DNA of 63,943 nt from Lysobacteraceae bacterium. Its GTDB lineage: Bacteria; Pseudomonadota; Gammaproteobacteria; Xanthomonadales; Xanthomonadaceae. Shown one piece after another: positions 57,366 through 63,943 of this stretch (the first letter of the stretch is position 1; each line of letters begins with the position of its first letter). The notes below the pieces were generated by a model that saw nothing but the letters and a program-made list of their open reading frames with translations, had not been told where the DNA came from and made no database searches. The DNA lies in NCBI GenBank assembly GCA_030681035.1, contig JAUXUI010000019.1, forward strand, positions 1 to 63,943, given 5' to 3'. The translations under genes and the position numbers were made by a program.

Positions 57366-58682
57366 TCATGCCGCCACCCCCAAGTGCGCGTCATCGACCA
57401 GGAAGCGCCGATTGACGATCGCATATTCAAACTCGGACCAGAACTGGCGCAGGAAACCCTGCACCGGCCACGCGGCAGCTTCGCCAAAAGCACAGATGGT
57501 GTGGCCTTCGATCTGCCCGGCCACTGCCTTGAGCATGTTCAGATCTTCCAACTCGGCCTTGCCTTCGACAATGCGTGTAAGCACCCGATACATCCAGCCG
57601 GTACCTTCGCGGCACGGCGTGCATTGACCGCACGATTCAGCAAAATAAAACCGCGCGATGCGCTGGCAGGCACGCACCATGCAGGTGGTGTCGTCCATCA
57701 CCACCACCGCACCCGAGCCCAGGCCGGAACCGGCCTTCTGGATGCTGTCGTAATCCATGGTCAGCCCGAGCATGGTCTCGCCCGGCAACACCGGCATCGA
57801 GGAACCGCCGGGAATGACCGCCTTCAGGGTGCGCCCGGGGCGCATGCCACCGGCCAACGCCAGCAATTCACTGAACGGGGTACCCAGACGCACTTCGTAA
57901 TTGCCGGGTTTTGCGACATGGCCGGATACCGAAAACACCTTGGCGCCGCCATTGTTCGGCTTGCCCAGCCCAAGAAACCATTCCGGGCCATTGCGGATGA
58001 TCGCCGGCACCGAGGCGTAGGTTTCGGTGTTGTTGATCGTGGTCGGCCGCCCGTACAAACCAAAGTTCGCCGGGAACGGCGGCTTGTAACGCGGCTGGCC
58101 TTTCTTGCCTTCCAGCGACTCCATCAACGCAGTTTCTTCGCCGCAGATATAGGCGCCGGCGCCGAGTGCGTTGTGGATATCGACATCCACGCCCGAATCC
58201 AGAATGTTCTTGCCCAGCCAGCCGTGCCGATACGCATCCGCCAATGCCAGCTCGATATGCTCGAACGGCTCGTGGTGGAACTCACCGCGCAAGTAGTTGT
58301 AGGCAACCGTACTGCCGGTGGCGTAGCAGGCAATCGCCATGCCTTCGAGCACCGCGTGCGGGTTGTAGCGCAGGATGTCGCGATCCTTGCAGGTGCCCGG
58401 CTCGGATTCATCGGAATTGCACAGGATGTATTTCTGGCCGACGTTGCCCTTGGGCATGAAGCTCCACTTCAAGCCGGTCGGGAAACCCGCACCGCCGCGG
58501 CCACGCAGACCTGACTGCTTGACCATCTCGACGACTTGCTCTGGCGGAATCTTTTCGCTCAGAATCTTGCGCCATGCGGCGTAACCACCGGCCTTGAGAT
58601 AATTCTCATAAGACCACGGGGTATCAAAGTGCAACGTCGTGTTGACGACGTTGTGTTCCTGCGGCGGGGGCCCGACTGCCAT
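57366..58682 (-). CDS. nuoF: NADH-quinone oxidoreductase subunit F
   Basis: 438 residues from the ATG at 58682, with GAGG nine bases upstream; a GTG at 58697 overlapping the nuoE stop (GTGA) is an alternative. It holds the FMN and NADH site ([48 protein letters not shown]) and the N3 cluster motif [11 protein letters not shown]. It is the electron entry point of complex I, working with NuoE and NuoG. Confidence 0.97.
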   Translation of the reverse strand: MAVGPPPQEHNVVNTTLHFDTPWSYENYLKAGGYAAWRKILSEKIPPEQVVEMVKQSGLRGRGGAGFPTGLKWSFMPKGNVGQKYILCNSDESEPGTCKDRDILRYNPHAVLEGMAIACYATGSTVAYNYLRGEFHHEPFEHIELALADAYRHGWLGKNILDSGVDVDIHNALGAGAYICGEETALMESLEGKKGQPRYKPPFPANFGLYGRPTTINNTETYASVPAIIRNGPEWFLGLGKPNNGGAKVFSVSGHVAKPGNYEVRLGTPFSELLALAGGMRPGRTLKAVIPGGSSMPVLPGETMLGLTMDYDSIQKAGSGLGSGAVVVMDDTTCMVRACQRIARFYFAESCGQCTPCREGTGWMYRVLTRIVEGKAELEDLNMLKAVAGQIEGHTICAFGEAAAWPVQGFLRQFWSEFEYAIVNRRFLVDDAHLGVAA

Positions 58683-58693
58683 CTGTTCCGACC

Positions 58694-59221
58694 TCACTTC
58701 AGCGCTGCGAGAATCCGGTCCACCTTTTCAGTGTCCAGATTTTCGTGGTAATGACCATTGACGACCATCATCGGCGCGCCGCAGCACGCGGCGAGGCATT
58801 CTTCCTCGCGCTTGAGATAGACGCGTCCATCTGCCGTGCTCTCACCCAGCGTGATGCCGAGCTTGCCTTCGCAATAACGCACGATGTCCTCGGCGCCATT
58901 GAGCCAGCAACTGATATTGGTGCAGATCGCGACATTGTTGCGGCCAACCGGCGCGGTCTCGATCATCGAATAAAACGTCGCCACCTCATACGCCCACACC
59001 GGCGGCACACCGAGATACTTGGCCACCGCTGCCATCATTTCGTCGCCGAGCCAGCCGTGGTTTTGCTCTTGCGCTGCGATCAAACCCTGGATCAACGCCG
59101 AGCGCGAGCGATCCGGCGGAAACTTGGCGCGCCATTGATCGATGGTGGCGCGGGTGTGATCGTTCAGCGCCAGCAGCGGATCGACGTGCTGGCAGGCCTC
59201 GAAATTGCCGGTGGCTTTCAT
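58694..59221 (-). CDS. nuoE: NADH-quinone oxidoreductase subunit E
   Basis: 175 residues from the ATG at 59221 with CAGGG about ten bases upstream. Thioredoxin-like 2Fe-2S subunit; cluster ligands lie in [10 protein letters not shown] and [12 protein letters not shown]. The frame stays open upstream through the heptamer element (59344), which is not expected to be translated. The stop overlaps a possible GTG of nuoF. Confidence 0.97.
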   Translation of the reverse strand: MKATGNFEACQHVDPLLALNDHTRATIDQWRAKFPPDRSRSALIQGLIAAQEQNHGWLGDEMMAAVAKYLGVPPVWAYEVATFYSMIETAPVGRNNVAICTNISCWLNGAEDIVRYCEGKLGITLGESTADGRVYLKREEECLAACCGAPMMVVNGHYHENLDTEKVDRILAALK

Positions 59222-59241
59222 GCGTTGCGCCCTGCCATTTT

Positions 59242-59403
59242 CGGGACCCGGGACGCTTGTGGAGCCGGGACCCGGGACCCGGGACCCGGAACCCGGAAAA
59301 GCGAGCGTACGGGCAGCAGCAACTGCCGGCGCAAACCGGGACAACGAAACGCGACGTGCTCTTGACGTTCCCGTGGTCCCGGGTCCCGGGTCCCGGGTCC
59401 CGT
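59242..59403. repeat. Heptamer inverted-array element between nuoD and nuoE
   Basis: Left array with GGGACCCGGGAC units (59242-59253 and 59266-59296, one changed to GGAACCC), core GGAAAAGCGAGCGTACGGGC onward, and right array GGTCCCGGGTCCCGGGTCCC (59375 on). Same layout and core as the nuoF/nuoG copy. It occupies the interval 59222-59417. Confidence 0.9.
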
Positions 59404-59417
59404 CGTTTCATAGCAGT

Positions 59418-60674
59418 TCATCGGTCAATCTCCCCGAATACGATGTCGTAGGTGCCGATCATTGCGACCACGTCGGGCAGCATGTGCCCGCGCACGACGG
59501 TATCCATCGACGACAGGTGGGCGAAACCCGGCGCCCGCAACTTCAGGCGGAACGGCTTGTTGGCGCCATCGGACACGATGTAGGCGGCAAACTCGCCCTT
59601 GGGCGCTTCCACCGCAGCGTAAACCTCGCCTTCCGGCACGCAATAGCCTTCGGTGAACAGCTTGAAATGGTGGATCAGGGCTTCCATGTCGTCCTTCATC
59701 GCTTCACGCGGTGGCGGCGACACCTTGAAATTATCCAGCATCACCGGGCCGGGGTTGGCACGCAGCCACGTCACGCACTGCTTGATGATGCGCGCCGACT
59801 GGCGCATTTCCTCGACCCGCACCAGATAACGGTCGTAGCAATCGCCGGTGACACCCACCGGAATATCGAAATCGACTTCGGCGTACTTGGCGTACGGCTG
59901 CTTCTTGCGCAGGTCCCAGGCAATACCCGAGCCGCGCAACATCGGGCCGCTCATACCCCAGGTCATCGCCAGCTCCGGCGGCACCACGCCGATACCGACC
60001 GTGCGCTGTTTCCAGATGCGGTTATCGGTCAGCAGGGTTTCGTACTCATCCACCCGGCGCGGAAAGTCGTCGGCAAAGGCATCGAGAAAATCGAGCATCG
60101 AGCCTTCGCGCCATGCATTGCTGCGGGTGAGCTCCTTGCCCTTGCGCCACGGCGATTCCTTGTACTTGGGCATGCTGTCGGGCAGGTCGCGATAGACACC
60201 GCCGGGCCGGTAATAGGCCGCGTGCATGCGCGCGCCGGAAACTGCCTCGTAGCAGTCCATCAGCTCTTCGCGTTCGCGGAAGGCATACAGGAACAGCGCC
60301 ATCGCACCCAGGTCCAGGCCGTTGGAGCCGATCCAGAGCAGGTGATTGAGGATGCGGGTCACTTCGTCGAACATCGTGCGGATGTACTGCGCACGATCTG
60401 GCGCTTCGATACCCAGCAGGCGTTCGATCGCCAGCACGTAGGCATGCTCGTTGCACATCATCGACATGTAATCGAGCCGATCCATGTAGCCAATCGACTG
60501 ATTGAACGGCTTGCTCTCGGCCAACTTTTCGGTGGCACGGTGCAGCAAGCCAACATGCGGATCGGCGCGCATCACCGTCTCGCCATCCATCTCCAGCACC
60601 AGGCGTAGCACGCCGTGCGCGGCCGGATGCTGCGGGCCGAAGTTCATCGTGTAATTGCGGATTTCCTGATTCAT
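59418..60674 (-). CDS. nuoD: NADH-quinone oxidoreductase subunit D
   Basis: 418 residues, the 49-kDa-type subunit that forms much of the quinone site with NuoB. Conserved parts are [38 protein letters not shown] and the C-terminal [20 protein letters not shown]. It starts ten bases after the nuoC stop. NuoC and NuoD are separate here, unlike the fused E. coli NuoCD. Confidence 0.98.
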   Translation of the reverse strand: MNQEIRNYTMNFGPQHPAAHGVLRLVLEMDGETVMRADPHVGLLHRATEKLAESKPFNQSIGYMDRLDYMSMMCNEHAYVLAIERLLGIEAPDRAQYIRTMFDEVTRILNHLLWIGSNGLDLGAMALFLYAFREREELMDCYEAVSGARMHAAYYRPGGVYRDLPDSMPKYKESPWRKGKELTRSNAWREGSMLDFLDAFADDFPRRVDEYETLLTDNRIWKQRTVGIGVVPPELAMTWGMSGPMLRGSGIAWDLRKKQPYAKYAEVDFDIPVGVTGDCYDRYLVRVEEMRQSARIIKQCVTWLRANPGPVMLDNFKVSPPPREAMKDDMEALIHHFKLFTEGYCVPEGEVYAAVEAPKGEFAAYIVSDGANKPFRLKLRAPGFAHLSSMDTVVRGHMLPDVVAMIGTYDIVFGEIDR

Positions 60675-60684
60675 CAGCGGACCC

Positions 60685-61407
60685 TCAACGCTTGGCCGCA
60701 GCGGCTTCAGCCGCCGCCTGCTGCAGGCCCGAATCGTGGCGCACCACGCGCGGCACGCCCACGCGCGGCTCGATCGACACCGGCTGGTAAATCACCCGCC
60801 CCCGTTCCGAGTCGTAGCTCACCTCGACGTTGCCGATCAGCGGAAAATCCTTGCGGAACGGATGGCCGACGAAACCGTAGTCGGTGAGGATGCGGCGCAG
60901 GTCGGGATGGCCCTCGAAAATGATGCCGAACAGATCGAATGCCTCGCGCTCGAACCAGTTGACACCCGGCCAGATCGGCAGCAACGACGGCACGATCGGC
61001 AGGCCGTCATCCGGCGCAAAACAACGGATACGCAAGCGCTCGTTGTTGCTCACCGACAGCAGGTGCGCTACCACCGCAAAACGCCGGGTAGGTGCCGCAC
61101 CCTGTGGCCGCTCGGCCCAGGAGAACCGGCCCGGCCCCAGTGCCTCGACACCGCGCGAGAAACCTCCAGAGGAAACGTCGCTGGTATCCCATTCCACCTG
61201 CCCGTAGCTCAGGTAATCAACGCCGCACACATCCATGCACAGCTCAAAGCGGAACTCCGGCTCGTCTCGTAAAGCCTTGGCGGTGGCAAGCCAGTTCTCG
61301 GGCGCCACTTCCAGCGTCACTTCAGCGCGTGCCTCGACGATGGATAGCTGCACCTCGCCGAAGCGGGTCTTCAGGCGTTCAACCAGGGTCAATGTCGGCT
61401 CGGGCAT
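60685..61407 (-). CDS. nuoC: NADH-quinone oxidoreductase subunit C
   Basis: 240 residues, 30-kDa-type subunit. The diagnostic segment is [20 protein letters not shown] followed by [20 protein letters not shown]. The C-terminal tail ends in an Ala-rich run. An internal Gly/Ser-rich insertion ([20 protein letters not shown]) precedes the conserved part. It starts three bases after nuoB. Confidence 0.97.
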   Translation of the reverse strand: MPEPTLTLVERLKTRFGEVQLSIVEARAEVTLEVAPENWLATAKALRDEPEFRFELCMDVCGVDYLSYGQVEWDTSDVSSGGFSRGVEALGPGRFSWAERPQGAAPTRRFAVVAHLLSVSNNERLRIRCFAPDDGLPIVPSLLPIWPGVNWFEREAFDLFGIIFEGHPDLRRILTDYGFVGHPFRKDFPLIGNVEVSYDSERGRVIYQPVSIEPRVGVPRVVRHDSGLQQAAAEAAAAKR

Positions 61408-61410
61408 GGC

Positions 61411-61953
61411 TCAGCGCGCAATGGTGTTGGTGCGGCGGATCTTCTTTTGCAACTGAAGAATGCCGTAGATCAGGGCCTCGGCGGTCGGCGGACAACCGGG
61501 GACATAGATATCGACCGGCACCACGCGATCACAGCCGCGCACCACCGAATACGAATAATGGTAGTAGCCGCCGCCATTGGCGCACGAGCCCATCGAAATC
61601 ACCCACTTGGGCTCGGGCATCTGGTCGTACACCTTGCGCAGTGCTGGCGCCATCTTGTTGACCAGGGTGCCGGCCACGATCATCACGTCGGACTGACGTG
61701 GCGATGGGCGGAAGATCACGCCGAAGCGATCCAAATCCAGGCGCGAAGCGCCGGCATGCATCATCTCCACTGCACAACAGGCCAGGCCAAAGGTCATCGG
61801 CCACATTGAACCGGTGCGCGCCCAGTTGATCAGCGTGTCCACCGAGGTAACGGCAAAACCGTGCTGCACGAGGGGGTTATCCCCTTCCGGCCGCAGAATG
61901 TCGTCCACCCGGCCCAGCGGCTCGGGGTTATGAAATAACTCCTTCACTCCCAT
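61411..61953 (-). CDS. nuoB: NADH-quinone oxidoreductase subunit B
   Basis: 180 residues from the ATG at 61953. It holds cluster N2 with ligands in [17 protein letters not shown] and [11 protein letters not shown]. It begins [20 protein letters not shown]. The start overlaps the nuoA stop by ten bases. Confidence 0.98.
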   Translation of the reverse strand: MGVKELFHNPEPLGRVDDILRPEGDNPLVQHGFAVTSVDTLINWARTGSMWPMTFGLACCAVEMMHAGASRLDLDRFGVIFRPSPRQSDVMIVAGTLVNKMAPALRKVYDQMPEPKWVISMGSCANGGGYYHYSYSVVRGCDRVVPVDIYVPGCPPTAEALIYGILQLQKKIRRTNTIAR

Positions 61954-62300
61954 TCCAGCGCGCCCTTCTTCCATGCGTAGATGAACCCGACCACCAAGAC
62001 AGCGAGGAATTCGGTCATCGCCAGAATCGCGACCAGACCAATTTCCCGATAGACCACCGCCCACGGAAACAGGAAGGCAATTTCGAGATCAAAGATGATA
62101 AACAGGATGGCGATGAGGTAATAGCGCACATCGAACTTCATGCGCGCATCCTCGAAGGGCTCAAAACCGCACTCGTAGGGCGACAGCTTCTCGGCATCCG
62201 GGCGCTTTGGCCCCAGCAACCAGCCCAGAATCAGCAAGGAAGCACCGAAGCCGACGGCGACAACCATGAACAGGAGAACCGGCAGATATTCGCCCAGCAC
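61944..62300 (-). CDS. nuoA: NADH-quinone oxidoreductase subunit A
   Basis: 118 residues from a GTG at 62300 ([20 protein letters not shown]), with GAGGG five bases upstream. A GTG at 62339 would add 13 residues without a ribosome site. It has three helices and the conserved loop [20 protein letters not shown]. First gene of the nuo operon; tRNA-Leu lies 76 bases upstream. Confidence 0.95.
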   Translation of the reverse strand: MLGEYLPVLLFMVVAVGFGASLLILGWLLGPKRPDAEKLSPYECGFEPFEDARMKFDVRYYLIAILFIIFDLEIAFLFPWAVVYREIGLVAILAMTEFLAVLVVGFIYAWKKGALEWE

Positions 62301-62376
62301 GAGAACCCTCTCAGCCGCGCTTACAGCGCGATCAGACACTGGCCGCGAGGCGACGCGAACAGCGCATTGTGTGTTT

Positions 62377-62461
62377 TGGTGCCCAAGGGGGGACTCGAAC
62401 CCCCACGACCTAAGTCGCTACCACCTCAAGGTAGTGCGTCTACCAATTCCGCCACCTGGGC
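62377..62461 (-). tRNA. tRNA-Leu (anticodon GAG)
   Basis: 85-base class II tRNA with encoded CCA. The acceptor stem GCCCAGG pairs with CTTGGGC and the discriminator is A. The D-loop has GGCGGAATTGGTAGACGC. The anticodon loop TTGAGGT gives GAG, reading CTC. A long variable arm and T-arm GGGGGTTCGAGTCCCCC follow. It sits between secG and nuoA, the usual place in Xanthomonadales. Confidence 0.97.
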
Positions 62462-62542
62462 AACTCGTTTTATCGCAGCCGGCTTAATTGCAGCCGGCTT
62501 CATTTCAGCCAGCAAACCGGCCTGCGCCATTGTATCAGCGCT

Positions 62543-62974
62543 TCAGTTTTTATCTTGATCCTTGTCAATTGCCGGTGCTTCAGCCTGCTCGTCAACCGGC
62601 ACTTCGGGCACGGCTGAAGGCTGCGTTGACGGCTCTGCATCCGGCGCCGCTGGCACTTCACCGTTTGCGGCTGGCTGCACCAGCGCACTCGACGTTGTAC
62701 CGCCCATCACGCCCAGATCATCAGCAACCGGGCGATTGGCCGAACGGCTGGCATAAACCGCCATGCCAAGGCTGAGTGCGAAAAACGCCACCGCCAACAA
62801 TTTGGTTGATTTCGACAAAAAATTGGAAGCCCCGGTGGAACCAAAAACGGTGCCTGAGGCGCCCGCACCGAACCCGGAGCCAGCAGCCGCACCCGAACCG
62901 CGTTGCAGCAAGATCAGGCCGATCATCGCAATGGCGAGCAGCACGTGAACAATATTGACAAGTTTAAGAATCAT
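62543..62974 (-). CDS. secG: Preprotein translocase subunit SecG
   Basis: 143 residues. It has two membrane helices (IVHVLLAIAMIGLILLQRGS and LLAVAFFALSLGMAVYA) with the typical GASGTVFGSTGASNFLSK loop between. SecG assists the SecYEG channel. After about residue 80 it has a Pro/Glu/Ala-rich acidic tail ending DKDQDKN, longer than the 110-residue E. coli protein. It follows tpiA by nine bases. Confidence 0.96.
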   Translation of the reverse strand: MILKLVNIVHVLLAIAMIGLILLQRGSGAAAGSGFGAGASGTVFGSTGASNFLSKSTKLLAVAFFALSLGMAVYASRSANRPVADDLGVMGGTTSSALVQPAANGEVPAAPDAEPSTQPSAVPEVPVDEQAEAPAIDKDQDKN

Positions 62975-62983
62975 GACCAGTGC

Positions 62984-63736
62984 TCAAGGTGCCGCCGCAG
63001 CGGCGATTGCAAGAAAATCCGACGCAACCAGCGAAGCGCCGCCGATCAAACCGCCATCGACATCCGGCAAGTCGAACAAGGCCCCCGCGTTGGACGGTTT
63101 GACGCTACCGCCATAAAGAATCAGCAGCGAATCCGCAATTCTAGCATCCCGCGCGCGCATTTCGCCACGAATAAAGGCATGGACCTCCTGCACCTGCTCA
63201 GGGCTGGCGGCCCGCCCGGTACCAATCGCCCAACGCGGCTCGTATGCCACCACCAACCCGCCCAGCGCCTTGTTGCCGAGCAACTCGAATATCGGCTCAA
63301 GCTGCCGCGCAAGCGCCCACTGGGTTTGCCCGGCATCGCGCTGATGCAGCGTCTCGCCCACACACAACACCGGAATCAAGCCAGAAGCCTTCGCCACAAG
63401 CACTTTTTGCGCGATCAACTCGTCGCTCTCACCGTGGTATTCGCGCCGCTCGGAATGCCCAACCAGCACGTAGCGGCAACCAATATCCGCCAGCATCACC
63501 GCCGACACCTCGCCGGTAAAGGCACCTTGCTTGTTGCGGCTGACATCCTGCGCACCAAAACTCAGGCCGCTGTCCGCGTAGCGAACAATCAATTCCGAGA
63601 GGTACGGCAGCGGCGGAAATATCGCCAGATCAGTGCTGCCTGGCCAGCCACCGGCCAGCAGCGCATCGAGCAACTCAACCGCGAACCGCCGGCTTCCGTT
63701 CAATTTCCAATTGGCAGCAACGAGGCGCTTGCGCAT
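62984..63736 (-). CDS. tpiA: Triosephosphate isomerase
   Basis: 250 residues from the ATG at 63736. Glycolytic enzyme converting dihydroxyacetone phosphate and glyceraldehyde 3-phosphate. Active-site marks are AANWKLNG (Lys11), YVLVGHSERR, AYEPRWAIGTG (catalytic Glu) and the phosphate loop LYGGSVKPSNA. It is the first gene of the tpiA-secG unit; the frame upstream to 63913 crosses a repeat and is not coding. Confidence 0.98.
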   Translation of the reverse strand: MRKRLVAANWKLNGSRRFAVELLDALLAGGWPGSTDLAIFPPLPYLSELIVRYADSGLSFGAQDVSRNKQGAFTGEVSAVMLADIGCRYVLVGHSERREYHGESDELIAQKVLVAKASGLIPVLCVGETLHQRDAGQTQWALARQLEPIFELLGNKALGGLVVAYEPRWAIGTGRAASPEQVQEVHAFIRGEMRARDARIADSLLILYGGSVKPSNAGALFDLPDVDGGLIGGASLVASDFLAIAAAAAP

Positions 63737-63836
63737 AAGCCAGTCCAATATAGCCAATGACGTGCCAGCATAGCCGCCAACGGGCCGCTGCGGCAATCGG
63801 GGCACCTGATTAGCGCTATATCTCAGCGGTAGAAGC

Positions 63837-63943
63837 CCCTCTCCCGCCGGGAGAGGGGTTGGGGGTGAGGGTTCGGTGCGAGTATCGGCTATCGTACGGG
63901 CTTGAACCCTCATCCGGCGCTTCGCGCCACCTTCTCCCGGAGG
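63837..63943. repeat. Dispersed repeat at window end
   Basis: CCCCTCTCCCGCCGGGAGAG then GGG (63837-63859) is a hairpin followed by GGTTGGGGGTGAGGGTTC. An inverse GAACCCTCA occurs at 63904 on, leading into a CTTCTCCCGGAGG that is cut by the window edge. The layout suggests an inverted pair of a common Xanthomonadales intergenic repeat. Confidence 0.65.

Noticed and set aside
57194-57493. N-terminal extension of NuoG rich in Gly, Pro and Arg
   Set aside because: The extension is a translation of the heptamer element. The ATG at 57193 has a ribosome site and matches the family start.
59222-59344. N-terminal extension of NuoE
   Set aside because: Same reason: it reads through the heptamer arrays (PGSRVPGPG-like), and the ATG at 59221 fits the family.

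Overview
The window is about 64 kb of GC-rich chromosomal DNA from a gammaproteobacterium, most probably of the order Xanthomonadales (Xanthomonadaceae or Rhodanobacteraceae). The evidence is the gene order pnp, rpsO, truB, rbfA, infB, nusA, rimP, initiator tRNA, nuoN to nuoA, tRNA-Leu, secG, tpiA, which from memory is the usual order in that group. Protein sequence character and dense GTAG-type palindromic repeats between genes agree. The species cannot be named from the sequence. No phage, integron, CRISPR array or classical insertion sequence is visible.

Layout. 0.3-1.5 kb holds the rpsF-rpsR-rplI ribosomal operon. 1.7-6.8 kb holds ffh, a YpjD/CcsA-like membrane protein, a CorB/CNNM-type CBS protein and radA. 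6.9-8.3 kb is a REP/BIME cluster built around a REP-associated tyrosine transposase (RAYT), followed by tRNA-Thr(CGU). 8.5-15.5 kb holds ispH, lspA, ileS, ribF and murJ. 16-18.4 kb holds rpsT, obg, rpmA and rplU. 18.6-19.1 kb is a peroxiredoxin.

19.1-36.9 kb is the accessory part. It carries a copper/silver RND efflux pair (cusB-cusA), then an exported protein of unknown function, a cysteine-less SCO-like protein and a Tat-exported CotA-type multicopper oxidase. Next come an alkane 1-monooxygenase (alkB) divergent from an AraC/XylS-family regulator, a VOC-bicupin fusion protein, an orphan flagellar-rod-like small protein, a TonB-dependent receptor and a divergent GntP-type permease. The alkB/regulator pair suggests alkane use. 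The oxidase, SCO-like protein, unknown protein and efflux genes share a strand and a copper theme.

37.2-63.7 kb is housekeeping: pnp-rpsO, truB-rbfA-infB-nusA-rimP, initiator tRNA-Met, the full 14-gene complex I operon (nuoA-N), tRNA-Leu(GAG), secG and tpiA.

The intergenic DNA carries several repeat families: RAYT-associated REPs with a 5' GTAG; a second GTAG REP (Cys-Arg-free, purely intergenic) around 15.7, 23.8 and 32.5 kb; G/C-rich heptamer arrays arranged as inverted pairs around a shared core; and composite elements bounded by inverted TCCGCAAAGGACGC arms. These interrupt the nuo operon several times. One heptamer array abuts the start codon of obg, and REP sequence forms part of the coding sequence of the RAYT gene.
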